DNA from: Oscillibacter sp.
Lineage (GTDB): Bacteria > Bacillota > Clostridia > Oscillospirales > Oscillospiraceae
Length of the DNA: 59,173 nucleotides
Assembly: GCA_022791875.1 (NCBI GenBank)
Contig: JAAVZX010000015.1
Coordinates: 1 to 59,173, forward strand
Reading direction: 5' to 3'
The notes under the pieces are model-generated. The model ran no database searches. It was not told the DNA's origin and saw only the letters and a list, made by a program, of their open reading frames with translations. The translations under genes and the position numbers were made by a program. Shown piece by piece: positions 30,722-40,570 of this stretch. Every line of letters starts with the position of its first letter. The first letter of the stretch is position 1.

Positions 30722-33700
30722 TCATCCCTTCGCCAGGGGCAGGACCACCCGCCCGTAAGGCCCGCCGTCCCTGGGGGGCACCAGGCCGATGCCCGGTTTT
30801 TCCGGCGTGCTCTGCTTGTCGTAGGGCATTCCGGAGAAGTCCAGCACCTGCTGGCTGGAGGCGTTTCCGCCCAGGAGGACGCCGCTCTGCTCTCCGGTGA
30901 AATAGTCGTACAGGGGCCCCTCCATGGCGGCGCGGCTCTTGTCCTCCACGTCGATGGCGGCGGCGAAGAAGATCTGGTGCAGGAAGCCCCGGCCGATCAG
31001 GTTCTCCAGCGCGCCGTGGAGGTTCAGCTCCTGCCCCTTGGCGCTGTAGACCAGCTCCGTGAAGTCCGCCAGATCGGCGATCACCACCAGCCAGGTTTCC
31101 TCCCGGCACATCCGCTCATACTGGGCGTCTTCCTCCAGGCCCTGTTCTATCAGCGCTTTCTTGATGCCGTGGCGGTCCCGGAAGATGGGGGCCAGCTGCC
31201 CCACAAAGCCGACGATTTCCTCCAGCGTCGCATAGTAGTCCGCGCCGGCAGCGGCGGCATCGTTTTTGAGGGTGGTCTTTCCCTTGGGCTCCAGCACGGC
31301 GATCCGCGCCCCCTTGGCCGCCGCGGAGCGCATCAGCAGGCGCAGGACGTTGGTCTTCCCGCTGCGCCGCCGCCCCGCCACGGTATAGCAGAACATCCGG
31401 CTCAAATCGAGGCTGTAGACCTCCGCCGTCTCGGAGACGTAGCCCAGAGGCAGGGCCTTGGGGTCCGCCAGGGCGGCGGCGAAGCCGGGGTGGGCGGCAA
31501 GGTCCGCCCAGACCGGATTCTCCGGAATGAAGGGCACCTGACGGGCGACAGAGCCGCTCCAGGCGGCGTTCAGCTCCCGGCAGCGGGTGCGGATCTGCTC
31601 CATGCGCCCGTAGTCCTCCCCGCCCGCCAGGGCCAGAGCGGTCTGGTACTCCAGCACCGCGCTGTTGACGCTCACTAGGCCCCGCCCGGGAACGCCGGAC
31701 TCCGGCGTCAGTCCCGGCTGGAGGCAGCGGAGGGCGTCGCTGTACTGGTAGACGTCGGACAGCTCCAGGCTGAGGGTGGTCCGCAGGTTGTCCGCCAGGC
31801 GGCTGAAAATCTCGGTGATCCCGAAGCTGGCCCCCGTGATGAAGAACCAGAGGCCGAAGCTGGCCCCCTCCCGGGTCAGGCGCACAAGCTCCTCGTCGTA
31901 GATCTCCCCCGTCTTCTCACGGAAGTTGGCGATGCCGTCGATGAGTACCACCACAGCCGGGTACTCCGGCCCGTGGACCATGACGTACTGGGCGAAGCTG
32001 CCCCCCTGGAAGGCCCGCTTCCGTTCCTCCACCATCCGGCGCAGGAGGTAGAACAGCTTCCCCACCCGGTCCAGGCAGTTCTCGTTGAGGACGCCGCCCA
32101 CGTGGGCCTCTCCCTCGAAGGGGCCGCAGGCGTGGTTGCTGAAATCCAAGATGTAGAGGTTGAGGTACTCCGGCGTGTAGCGGTGGATCAGGGAGTAGGC
32201 CAACGTCTGGACGAAGGTGCTCTTTCCGGTGCCGGAGGCCCCCAGGAGGCCGTGGCTTCCCCCCTGGCTGAAATTGATCTCGATGGGCATCTGGGCCTGA
32301 TTGGCGGGGTCGTCCCCCCAGCCAATGGGCGCGGACAGCTCCCATTTCTTCCCCAGAACAGGCCACTGCCCGTCCCGGAACGCGTTCTCCTTCCAGCCCT
32401 CCACGTCCTCCAGGGCCATGGACTCCGGCAGGGGGGCCAGCCACAGGGGCGGCAGGGGCTTGTAGCCCAGCTCCTTCGCCTGAGCGGCCAAATACTCCAC
32501 CACGGCGTCCAGCTGGGTCTTCTCCTTCTGCTCCGGCAGGCGCAGGCGCTGCTCCGCCGCCCGGGCGGCGACCCATGCCCCCCGCTGGGGCTGTCCCTGG
32601 GCCAGGCGGGCCAGACGGACCAGGTTCCCCAGGAGGCGGCGGTTGTACTCGCTGTCCCCGTAGGCCACGCCCCGCTTCTCAAAGCAGCGGTACAGGGCGT
32701 CATAGAGGGCGGTCCCGCCCCCCTGCTCCGCTTTCAGGGCGGGCTGGGCGGTCCAGACCTCGTCCAGGCAGTCCAGCAGCAGGTCCAGCCAGGCGTGCAG
32801 GCGCTGCTCCTTCCGCTGGCGCTTGACGTAGTTCCCCACCAGGGCGGTCTTCCCCGTGTTTCCCAGCATCCGGGCCAGGACCTGGCGGCTTCCGGCGCTC
32901 TCCTCATCGTAGGCTGCGCCGCTCCAGCCGGACTGGAACTGCTCGTAGACCTCATCGCTGCCCACTTGCAGGAAGCCCCGGCCAGCCTGGGTGAGGTAGG
33001 CCGCGTCGGGCTTGTGAAGCATGTCCAGGCTGTCCTGGCGGTCCTGGACCCGGAGGCAGAGGCGGAACTTGGAGTTGCTCCAGATGTTGTCGTCCACGGT
33101 GCCGCTGGGCTTCTGGGTGGCCAGGATCAAATGGACCCCCAGGCTCCGGCCCACCTGGGCCACGCTGATCAGCTCCTGCATGAAGTCGGACTGCTCCCGT
33201 TTCAGCTCGGCAAACTCGTCGATGATGATGAACAGATGGGGCACCGGCGTGGTCACCTCCCCGTTCTTGAACAGGGCGGTGTACAGATTGATGTTGTTGA
33301 CTCCGTTCTCGTTAAAGATCCGCTGGCGGCGCATGTTTTCGCTCTTGATGGACACCATGGCCCGGTGGACTTGGCTTCCGGAGAGATTGGAGATAGAGCC
33401 CAGCATGTGGGGCAGGCCCTGGAAGAGATTCGCCATGCCGCCGCCCTTGTAGTCGATGATGAAGAGGCCCACGTCGTAGGGGCTGAAATTCATGGTGAGG
33501 GAGAGGATGTAGGTCTGGAGGGTTTCGGACTTGCCGGAGCCGGTGGTGCCGGCCACCAGACCGTGGGGGCCGTGGTACTTCTCGTGGACGTCCAGCCAGC
33601 AGGGCTGTCCGCCGCTCTTCTGGCCGATGAGGGCCCGCATGTTCTCATAGGTCCGGCTGCGCTTCCAGCGCTCTTCCACGTGAAAATCCTCCAGCCGTTC

Positions 33701-35674
33701 CGCGCCGTACATCTCGAAGAAGGTGATGGCGTTGGGGATCTCCCCGCCTACCTCGATCTCGCTGACCTCGATGTTGGCCAGGCTCCGGGCGAAGCGCTCC
33801 AGGGTTTCCCGGTCCACCAGATCCGGCTGGATGGGGCTGGGGGCCTCCTCTGCGGCCCGGGTGTGGTAGAGCCTGAGAGCGCCGCCGCTGCTGGCGATCA
33901 CGCACTCGCAGGCGTTGGGAAGGTCCTCGGCGCGGTCGGCCAGGATTAAGGTAGTAATGCCGTAGTTGTGCTTCGGGTCCAGGAGGAACTTGGCGATGGG
34001 CTCGTTCTCCAGAATGGCGCTGTCCTCCAGGACCAGGATATACCAGGGCTTCACCGGCGGCTGGTTGGGGTCCCTGTGGTCCACTTCGCCCCGGGCGCGT
34101 AAAACGCTCATGAGCTGGTAAAACAGGTCGCTGGCCTCGGCCTTGTTGGCGGCGACATAGCGGGCTCTGCGGCCCTCGGGCCACACGTGGGGGAGCCAGC
34201 GGCAGAAGGCCCAGTTCCGCTCGTCGTCCCCCTGGTCCTCCCGGAAGACGAAAGCCAGCTTCACGTCCGTGTAGCAGTTCTGGGCGGTGATCTGGGCCGT
34301 CAGGGTATAGAGAATATCCCGGGCCCCGGCCCGGTCCGGACCGCCCACCAGACCCACGATCCGCTCCTCCCGCAGGTCGATATTCACGGGCACGTCATGG
34401 AGGGTCTTGAAATTCTCCCGGATCATGGAGGGCTTGGTTTTCAGGGAGTCCTCGACGAGGTCGAAGCGGGGGGCGGGGACCTTGATGTCCACCTGGAAGG
34501 GCTGGTCGCCGGACCCCAGACGGTAGCGGAGGAAGTCGGCGTGGTGGATGTTCCGCTCCCACAGGTGCTCCCCGCTCTGGGCCAGGCACTGGGGGGCCGG
34601 GGGGTAGGTCTGGCGCAGGACGGCGGTGTTGTGCTCGTATTTCTTCCGGATTTCCTCCGTGGTCCGGACCAGGTAGTCGCTGTAGGCGGTGAAGCGGTGG
34701 GCCTCCGCCTTTTTGGCCTGGCCCCGGCTGTAGCGGAGGTTCACCACGGCCCAGGTGGCCCCGATGATGGCGGAGAGCAGGGCTGTGATGATGCCGGTGT
34801 ACATAAAGGCGCTGTTGCTGCCGGCCCCCACGACGGCCATGCCGCTGCCCACCAGCATGGGCAGGGCCATGGTGAGGGCGGGGCCGATGACCATGAACAG
34901 GGGCTGCTCCGCCAGCTTCTGTGGGGCGGGAGGCGCTTCGATGGTCACTTCTTCCGTGATGAGCCGCCCGCCGCTGCGGGGGGAGCGGTGGTAGGACAGC
35001 TTCGCTGCCGGTTCCGCAGGCGCGGGGGCCTCCTCCGGCGGGCTGGGGACCAGCTGTTTTGTGTCCACGCGGAGGTTCTCATGGGGCCGGACGGCCAGGG
35101 TGTCCCCCAGGGCCACCATGCTCAGGCCCCAGATGTCCACCCGGTCCCCGAAGCGCAGGGCGACCTCGCCGTGAATCCGGAGGTCGTTGACGAAGACGCC
35201 GTTCCGGCTCACGTCCCGGAGGCTGAGCTGCCGCCCCTGGCGGGTGATCACGGCGTGGGGGTCGGAGATATACTGCCGCCCCTGGCGGGAGAAGGAATAC
35301 TGGAGTCCGCAGTCCGGCGCGGTGCCCACCGTCACGCTCCCTCCGGGCAGGGCGTATTTCTCGTAGCTCCGGAAGCGCTTGTCGGAGACGCTGACGAGGA
35401 TGGCCAGGGCGGGCCGTCCCTGGAGGGCGCAGGAGATGTACTGCCCGTTTTCCAGGGCCATGCCCACCGCATCGTCCCCGCCGCAGCGGAGCGCCAGGTC
35501 CTCCTGCTCCATGAAGCTCCACACGCCGTCGGTGTTCTCCAAGGCCAGGGACAGGTCCCTGGGCAGTCCGAAGACCTCCCGGCGGATGGCCAGGGACGTC
35601 TCCACGTTCCGGGCCGGGGGGAGGACGAACTCTTTATAAGCGTGTTCGCTGTAGACAGAAAGTACCACATTCAT
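30722..35674 (-). CDS. essC: EssC/YukB-type T7SS ATPase with N-terminal FHA domain
   Basis: This 1650-residue protein is the motor of the T7SS. It has an N-terminal region with an FHA domain (about 100-200: GTAPDCGLQYSF, SLRDVSRNGVFVNDL), two membrane segments (about 265-320), and three FtsK/SpoIIIE-type ATPase domains. ATPase 1 has GTTGSGKSET (about 708) and FIIIDEFAEL; ATPase 2 has GASGTGKSTF (about 1145) and VVVLIDGIANF; ATPase 3 has AGRRRSGKTN (about 1436) with a weaker WLVVIADLADF. Order and length match EssC of Firmicutes. FHA at the N-terminus lets it read phosphothreonine, linking it to the kinase and phosphatase in this window. Start ATG 35674 has only a weak site (AAAGGG, about 14 nt away). 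Confidence 0.93.
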   Translation of the reverse strand: MNVVLSVYSEHAYKEFVLPPARNVETSLAIRREVFGLPRDLSLALENTDGVWSFMEQEDLALRCGGDDAVGMALENGQYISCALQGRPALAILVSVSDKRFRSYEKYALPGGSVTVGTAPDCGLQYSFSRQGRQYISDPHAVITRQGRQLSLRDVSRNGVFVNDLRIHGEVALRFGDRVDIWGLSMVALGDTLAVRPHENLRVDTKQLVPSPPEEAPAPAEPAAKLSYHRSPRSGGRLITEEVTIEAPPAPQKLAEQPLFMVIGPALTMALPMLVGSGMAVVGAGSNSAFMYTGIITALLSAIIGATWAVVNLRYSRGQAKKAEAHRFTAYSDYLVRTTEEIRKKYEHNTAVLRQTYPPAPQCLAQSGEHLWERNIHHADFLRYRLGSGDQPFQVDIKVPAPRFDLVEDSLKTKPSMIRENFKTLHDVPVNIDLREERIVGLVGGPDRAGARDILYTLTAQITAQNCYTDVKLAFVFREDQGDDERNWAFCRWLPHVWPEGRRARYVAANKAEASDLFYQLMSVLRARGEVDHRDPNQPPVKPWYILVLEDSAILENEPIAKFLLDPKHNYGITTLILADRAEDLPNACECVIASSGGALRLYHTRAAEEAPSPIQPDLVDRETLERFARSLANIEVSEIEVGGEIPNAITFFEMYGAERLEDFHVEERWKRSRTYENMRALIGQKSGGQPCWLDVHEKYHGPHGLVAGTTGSGKSETLQTYILSLTMNFSPYDVGLFIIDYKGGGMANLFQGLPHMLGSISNLSGSQVHRAMVSIKSENMRRQRIFNENGVNNINLYTALFKNGEVTTPVPHLFIIIDEFAELKREQSDFMQELISVAQVGRSLGVHLILATQKPSGTVDDNIWSNSKFRLCLRVQDRQDSLDMLHKPDAAYLTQAGRGFLQVGSDEVYEQFQSGWSGAAYDEESAGSRQVLARMLGNTGKTALVGNYVKRQRKEQRLHAWLDLLLDCLDEVWTAQPALKAEQGGGTALYDALYRCFEKRGVAYGDSEYNRRLLGNLVRLARLAQGQPQRGAWVAARAAEQRLRLPEQKEKTQLDAVVEYLAAQAKELGYKPLPPLWLAPLPESMALEDVEGWKENAFRDGQWPVLGKKWELSAPIGWGDDPANQAQMPIEINFSQGGSHGLLGASGTGKSTFVQTLAYSLIHRYTPEYLNLYILDFSNHACGPFEGEAHVGGVLNENCLDRVGKLFYLLRRMVEERKRAFQGGSFAQYVMVHGPEYPAVVVLIDGIANFREKTGEIYDEELVRLTREGASFGLWFFITGASFGITEIFSRLADNLRTTLSLELSDVYQYSDALRCLQPGLTPESGVPGRGLVSVNSAVLEYQTALALAGGEDYGRMEQIRTRCRELNAAWSGSVARQVPFIPENPVWADLAAHPGFAAALADPKALPLGYVSETAEVYSLDLSRMFCYTVAGRRRSGKTNVLRLLMRSAAAKGARIAVLEPKGKTTLKNDAAAAGADYYATLEEIVGFVGQLAPIFRDRHGIKKALIEQGLEEDAQYERMCREETWLVVIADLADFTELVYSAKGQELNLHGALENLIGRGFLHQIFFAAAIDVEDKSRAAMEGPLYDYFTGEQSGVLLGGNASSQQVLDFSGMPYDKQSTPEKPGIGLVPPRDGGPYGRVVLPLAKG

Positions 35675-35733
35675 ATCAGACCACGCACCCTTTCTCGTTT
35701 AAACGCATCAAAAACGCGGAAAATCTTCCCGTT

Positions 35734-36276
35734 TCAGATAAACTCCACCAGGAACACCCCCGCCTGGGTTTCCACCTTATCCCCCGAGCGGAGGCACACC
35801 GCCTTGTCCGTCAGGTACGCCCTCTGCTTCCCCCGGATCAGGCGGCACTCCCCGCCCTTCCCGCAGAAGCGGACGTAGACCTCCCCCTGGTAGGGGAAGA
35901 TCTCGCAGTCCACCTTGTTCCGCCCCCGCTCCCGGAAGACGGCGGCGCGGCCATATTCCTCGCCGAGGAAGAGGGTGTCGCCCCGCTGAAAGAGGTATTC
36001 TTTAGATGTGGTTTCCGCCAGCTCCGTCAGGCGGAGCATGGCCCCGCCCTCCCGCCGCGCCCCGGCGCTGTAGCGGACCTCCACGGGGGCCTGGGCCTGG
36101 GGGGACCTGCGGGGTCCGTTGGAGAGGGCGCGGTCCAGGGCGTCCTCTTTCAGCTTGCGGTCCACCTGCTCGCGGTTCAGCTTCGCCCGCTTGGCGCGGG
36201 TTCGCCAGAACAGCAGGCCCGCCCCAGCCAGGAGCAGTGCCGCGGCTGACAGGATGGGGAGAAGGATGGTTTGCAT
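35734..36276 (-). CDS. Single-span membrane protein with C-terminal FHA-like domain
   Basis: This 180-residue protein has an N-terminal membrane segment (ILLPILSAAALLLAGAGLLF) followed by a basic coiled stretch and a beta-rich C-terminal domain (about 85-180) of FHA length and pattern: FQRGDTLFLGEEYGRAAV, CEIFPYQGEVYVRF and LRSGDKVETQAGVF. Some FHA hallmark residues are missing, so binding of phosphothreonine is uncertain. It is the first gene of the T7SS operon, directly behind a strong promoter, and precedes EssC by 60 bp. Confidence 0.7.
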   Translation of the reverse strand: MQTILLPILSAAALLLAGAGLLFWRTRAKRAKLNREQVDRKLKEDALDRALSNGPRRSPQAQAPVEVRYSAGARREGGAMLRLTELAETTSKEYLFQRGDTLFLGEEYGRAAVFRERGRNKVDCEIFPYQGEVYVRFCGKGGECRLIRGKQRAYLTDKAVCLRSGDKVETQAGVFLVEFI

Positions 36277-36380
36277 CTGGTTGTCCTCCAGTGTTGGGTG
36301 AGTCTGCGGGGGTGGGGCGGAATTGCGATTTTTATGTAAACTGATGGGGATCGATGGCGGGATTCAGGAAATTATAGTAA

Positions 36381-36409
36381 ATTTTATCATTACGGGTGGG
36401 GGTTGTCAA
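36381..36409 (-). promoter_or_regulatory. Main promoter of the T7SS operon
   Basis: On the minus strand a perfect TTGACA (36409-36404), a 17-bp spacer and TAAAAT (36386-36381) lie about 105 nt upstream of the FHA membrane gene. A TATAAT nearer the gene lacks a matching -35. Confidence 0.75.
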
Positions 36410-36475
36410 GACATGGGATGGGGCTTTTCGGATCTGCCGCCAAAGCGGTATACGGAAGCAAATCTGTGGTTTTAA

Positions 36476-36505
36476 TTGACAATCCGGCAGGAAATACGCT
36501 ATGAT
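36476..36505 (+). promoter_or_regulatory. Promoter of the SLH-domain gene
   Basis: TTGACA (36476-36481), an 18-bp spacer and TATGAT (36500-36505), about 45 nt upstream of the ATG at 36549. It is divergent from the T7SS promoter. Confidence 0.75.
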
Positions 36506-36548
36506 AAAAACACATGGACCCCATATTGAACGAAAGGCGGATGGAACA

Positions 36549-37498
36549 ATGGTGAATTTCGACATGGAAAACCTGGCGAGGGGCGCGAAGGAGGGCCTGA
36601 AAAAGGCGGAAAAGCTGGGGGCCAGCCCGGCGAGGCCGCGAAGGGGATTCTCCAGGGCCTGAAAAACGTGGAGAAAGCCCCGGAGCAGGTCATCGAAGCC
36701 CTGCGGAAGCTGCTCGCCGAGGCGAAGAAGCTGGCCGCTTCCTCCAGCATCAAAAACGAGGGCTTAGATGCCTGCATCCGAAAGGCGGAGGCTCTTCTGG
36801 CAAGCGGCGACGTGTCCGCGGAGGCCGCGGTGAAGCTGAGCGCCGAGCTGGGCGCGCTGATCAAAGGAGGGTTCGCAGAAGCGCCGGAGCAGCCCTCCGG
36901 CGGCAAGGCCGCGCCCGCACCGGCGGCACGGACCGCTGAACCGAAGTCCGCCAAGGCCCCCGAAGCCCCCAAGGGCAAGACGGTGGAGTTCTCCGACGTG
37001 GACCCCAACGCCTATTATTACGACGCAGTGCAGTGGGCGGTGAGCAAAGGCATCACCTCCGGCACCACGGAGACGACTTTCAGCCCCGACAAGACCTGCA
37101 CCCGCGCCCAGACCATCACCTTCCTCTGGCGTGCGGCTGGTTCTCCCGCCCCCAAGGGCGGCGAAAACCCCTTCGCGGACGTGAAGGAAGAGTCCCACTA
37201 CTATAACGCGGTGCTCTGGGCCGCGGAGCGGGGCATCGTCTCCGGCAGCGCCTTCAAGCCGGACGACGCCGTCACCAGGGCCCAGGCGGCTACTTTCCTC
37301 TTCCGGAACGCCGGTTCTCCTGCCGTCAAGGGCGGGGCCTCCTTCACGGACGTGCCCGCCGACGCGTACTACGCCCAGGCTGTGGCCTGGGCCGCGGAGA
37401 AGGGCGTCACCCCCGGCACCAAGGACAACACCTTCCGCCCCGACGCCGCCTGCACCCGCGGGCAGATCGTGACCTTCCTGTACCGGGCGCAGAAGTGA
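36549..37498 (+). CDS. SLH-domain surface protein, frameshifted in a G run
   Basis: The start is ATG 36549 (MVNFDMENLARGAKEGLKKA), correctly placed behind a promoter and GAAAGGCGG. That frame stops at about 36662. The main body is in another frame, open to 37498. One extra G in the G5 run at 36617-36621 would join them as KLGGQPGEAAKGILQGL and give about 316 residues. The body has a helical N-terminal part, an Ala/Pro linker and three S-layer homology domains (FSDVDPNAYYYDAVQWAV; FADVKEESHYYNAVLWAA; FTDVPADAYYAQAVAWAA) with TRAQ motifs that bind cell-wall polymer. No signal peptide is visible. A shorter product could start at 36668. Confidence 0.75.
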
Positions 37499-37541
37499 CG
37501 CGGGCCTCCCGCCGCGGCGTACTACACATAAATAATATAGA

Positions 37542-37578
37542 AGAACGCCTCCCTGGCCTCGGGAGGCGTTCTTTTTTT
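37542..37578. terminator. Terminator between the SLH and trkH genes
   Basis: AGAACGCCTCCC (37542-37553) pairs with GGGAGGCGTTCT (37561-37572) around a 7-nt loop and is followed by TTTTTTT. It serves the plus-strand SLH gene and lies 12 bp beyond the trkH stop, so it may act for both. Confidence 0.85.
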
Positions 37579-37589
37579 GCGCGCAGATT

Positions 37590-39050
37590 CTATTTTGCAG
37601 GATGCCGCCGCACCGGCCCCCGCTTCCAGATAGACGGCGCGAACAGCAGCAGCATCGGGAACACCTCCAGCCGCCCCACCAGCATATCAAAGGACAGCAG
37701 GATCTTGGAGGCCCAGGAGAACTGCGAAAAATTCCCCATTGGCCCCACCACCTCCAGGCCCGGCCCGATGTTGTTCATACAGGAGGTCACGGCGGTGAAG
37801 GTGGTCACCAAATCCAGGCGTTCCAGGGAGATCAGGAGGGCGGAAAACGTGAAGATGATCAGATAGACCGTCAGGAACAGGTGGACGCTGCGGACCTGGC
37901 GGTCCGTGAGGGGCTTGCCCTCGAAGCGGATGGGGACCACCGCGTTGGGGTGGAGCATCTTGCGCATGTCCCCCCAGGAGGTCTTTGCCAGAATCACAAA
38001 GCGGGCAACCTTGATGCCGCCGCCAGTGGACCCGGCGCAGGCCCCCATGAACATGAGGATCACCAGGATCGTTTTCGAGAAGGAGGGCCAGAGGTTGAAG
38101 TCCGCCGTGGCGTAGCCCGTGGTGGTGACGATGGTGGACACCTGGAAGAAGGCGTGGCGGAGGCTGGTGGCCGCGGAGCCGTAGATCTGATAGATGTTCC
38201 AGGCAATCGCCAGCACGGCGGCAGTGACGATCAGAAGGTAGGCCCGCAGTTCTTCGGAGCGGAAGACCTCGCGGAAGCGGCGGATCATCAGGAAATAATA
38301 CAGGTTGAAATTTACGCCGAAGAGCAGCATGAAAATGCCGATTACGATGTCGAAATAGGCGTTGTCGTAGGCCCCGACGCTGAGGTTGCGGCAACTGAAG
38401 CCGCCGGTGCCCGCGGAGCCGAAGGAGTGGATGCAGGCGTCGAACAGGGGCATCCCCCCCAGGACCAGGAGCACGATCTCCACCAGGGTCATGACCAGGT
38501 AGATCCCATAGAGAATCTTCGCCGTGTCGCTCATGCGGCTCACCAGCTTCCCCACCGTGGGGCCGGGCATCTCCGCCCGGAGGAGGTGCATCCCGTGGCC
38601 GTCGGTCATGGGCAGCACCGCCATCACGAACACCAGAACTCCCATGCCCCCCACCCAGTGGGTGAAGCTGCGCCAGAAGAGGCCGCTGTAGGTCAGGGAT
38701 TCCACCTCCGTGAGGATGGTGGCCCCGGTGGTGGTGAAGCCGGAAACCGTCTCGAAGACGGCGTTGATGTAATGGGGGATATCTCCGGAGACCACGAAGG
38801 GAATCGCGCCGAACAGCGACATGCCCACCCAGGCCAGGGCCACCACGGCGAAGCCGTCCCGGGCATAGAGGGCGGTCTGGCGGGGCTTGCGGCAGAACAG
38901 GAGGCCCGCCAGCACCAGGGCCGCCATGGCCGCCAGGAAGGGCGTGGTGCTCTCCCCGTAGATCACTGCCACCAGCATGGGAAGCAGCAGCAGGACGGCC
39001 TCCGTCCAGAGAATCCGGCTGATGACATAGCCGATCATTTGATAGTTCAA
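37590..39050 (-). CDS. trkH: TrkH/KtrB-family potassium uptake channel subunit
   Basis: The 486-residue integral membrane protein forms the K+-translocating pore of a Trk/Ktr system. It shows the four pore-loop selectivity regions with conserved Gly: VSGFTTTGATI, FGSAGTGGFSC, VTTTGYATAD and MNNIGPGLEVVG, and about ten hydrophobic helices. The start is TTG at 39050, since AAAGGAGGGG lies 6 bp before it, whereas ATG 39038 is too far away. It lies 12 bp downstream of trkA, its cytoplasmic gating partner, in one operon. Confidence 0.93.
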   Translation of the reverse strand: MNYQMIGYVISRILWTEAVLLLLPMLVAVIYGESTTPFLAAMAALVLAGLLFCRKPRQTALYARDGFAVVALAWVGMSLFGAIPFVVSGDIPHYINAVFETVSGFTTTGATILTEVESLTYSGLFWRSFTHWVGGMGVLVFVMAVLPMTDGHGMHLLRAEMPGPTVGKLVSRMSDTAKILYGIYLVMTLVEIVLLVLGGMPLFDACIHSFGSAGTGGFSCRNLSVGAYDNAYFDIVIGIFMLLFGVNFNLYYFLMIRRFREVFRSEELRAYLLIVTAAVLAIAWNIYQIYGSAATSLRHAFFQVSTIVTTTGYATADFNLWPSFSKTILVILMFMGACAGSTGGGIKVARFVILAKTSWGDMRKMLHPNAVVPIRFEGKPLTDRQVRSVHLFLTVYLIIFTFSALLISLERLDLVTTFTAVTSCMNNIGPGLEVVGPMGNFSQFSWASKILLSFDMLVGRLEVFPMLLLFAPSIWKRGPVRRHPAK

Positions 39051-39062
39051 GTGGCCCCTCCT

Positions 39063-40427
39063 TTACCGCAGAATGTCGTGGATGTCCTGGAGGGTGGTGT
39101 CGGTGGTGACGACGATCACGTCGTCGTGGGCATAGAGGGCGTCCATGCCGGAGGGGATCACGATCCGCCCGTTCTGCCGGACGATGCCCGCCAGGAGGAG
39201 GCCGTTGCGCAGCTTCAGGTCCTTCAGGGGTACCCCGATGAAGGGCGCGTCCGCCGGGACCCCGAACTCCAGGGCCTCCACTTCGCCGTCCACCAGCCGG
39301 TGGAGGGTCTTGATCTTCGCGCCGGAGGCGCTCTCCATGGCGCGGACGTACTGCACGATCAGCTCCGTGGTAGTGGAGCTGGCGGAGACCACGCTGTCAA
39401 TCATGCTCTCGTTGGACACCAGGTCCACCAGGGCCTTGCGGTTGATTTTCGCGATCACCTTGCAGTCCCCGGACTCCTTCGCGGCGCAGATGGACATCAG
39501 GATATTAGCTTCGTCGATGCCAGTGATAGCGACGAAAGCGTCGGTCTGACCGATGCCCTCCTCGTGGAGCAGGTCGGTGTCCGTGCCGTCCCCCACAATC
39601 ACCAGGGCCTTGGGAAGCTGTTCCGCCATCTGGATGCAGCGGGTCTCGTCCCGGTCGATGATTTTCACGGACATGCCCATCCCCAGGAGCTCGGAGGCCA
39701 GGTAGTAGCAGATCTTGCTGGCCCCTACGATCATGACGGAGGACGCCTTGTTCCGGAAGACCCCCAGGTGCCGGAAGAACTGGGCCAGCTGTTCCGGCGA
39801 CGAGGTGAGGTAGATCTTGTCCCCGCTCCGGAGGACGAAGTCGCCGGAGGGGATGATCGTCTCGTCTTTCCGGGCCACGGCGCAGATCAGCACCCGGACC
39901 CGGACGTTCCGGTACAGGTCCACCAGGGGCAGGCCGTCCAGGGCGGAGTCCGCCGGGAGGCGGTACTCCACCAGCTCCAGCCGCCCCTTGGAAAAGGACT
40001 CCACCTTCATCGCCGCCGGGAAGCGCAGGACACGGGCGATCTCCCGCGCCGCCGCCCGCTCGGGGTTGATGGCCATGGAGAGGCCCAGCTCCCCCCGCAT
40101 AAAGCGGAGCTGGCGTTCGTACTCCGGGTTCCGGATCCGGGCGATGGTGTGCCGGACCCCCAGCTTTTTCGCCACGAGGCAGGCCAGGATATTCAGCTCG
40201 TCGCTGGAGGTGGCGGCGATGAGCAGTTCCGCCTTGTCCACCTCCGCCTCCTGCTGGACGCTGTAGCCCGCCCCGTTGCCGCACACGGCCATAACGTCGT
40301 ATACATTGATGATGTTGTCGATCAGGCGGGCATCCTGGTCGATGACGGTCACCTTGTGCCCGTCGGCGGAGAGCTGCTGGGTCAAAGCACGTCCCACTTT
40401 CCCCACGCCCACAATGACTATTTTCAT
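39063..40427 (-). CDS. trkA: TrkA, nucleotide-binding K+ uptake regulator with two RCK domains
   Basis: The 454-residue peripheral membrane protein gates TrkH. It contains two RCK halves, each with a Rossmann NAD-binding start (MKIVIVGVGKVGRAL; SSVMIVGASKICYYLASEL) and a TrkA-C domain (ELVEYRLPADSALDGLPL; EALEFGVPADAPFIGVPL). The start is ATG 40427 with GGGAGG upstream; the frame extends to 40484 without support. Two-RCK TrkA is typical of Clostridia and enteric Trk systems. The promoter was not clearly identified. Confidence 0.93.
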   Translation of the reverse strand: MKIVIVGVGKVGRALTQQLSADGHKVTVIDQDARLIDNIINVYDVMAVCGNGAGYSVQQEAEVDKAELLIAATSSDELNILACLVAKKLGVRHTIARIRNPEYERQLRFMRGELGLSMAINPERAAAREIARVLRFPAAMKVESFSKGRLELVEYRLPADSALDGLPLVDLYRNVRVRVLICAVARKDETIIPSGDFVLRSGDKIYLTSSPEQLAQFFRHLGVFRNKASSVMIVGASKICYYLASELLGMGMSVKIIDRDETRCIQMAEQLPKALVIVGDGTDTDLLHEEGIGQTDAFVAITGIDEANILMSICAAKESGDCKVIAKINRKALVDLVSNESMIDSVVSASSTTTELIVQYVRAMESASGAKIKTLHRLVDGEVEALEFGVPADAPFIGVPLKDLKLRNGLLLAGIVRQNGRIVIPSGMDALYAHDDVIVVTTDTTLQDIHDILR

Positions 40428-40534
40428 CGGTTCCTCCCATCCCGGGGCCCAGGCCCCAGGCTCTTTTACTGGAAATCCCTCCAATTATATAAGAAGTTCC
40501 GGAAAAAGGGAAGCCTTTTTGGTGAATTTTTTGA

Positions 40535-40563
40535 TTGACAGGAAGTCCTTCCCTGTGTACAAT
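40535..40563 (+). promoter_or_regulatory. Promoter of the fatty-acid synthesis cluster
   Basis: A perfect TTGACA (40535-40540), a 17-bp spacer and TACAAT (40558-40563) lie about 90 nt upstream of acpP. This is the only strong plus-strand promoter seen before the acc/fab genes. Confidence 0.8.
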
Positions 40564-40570
40564 AAGCTCA

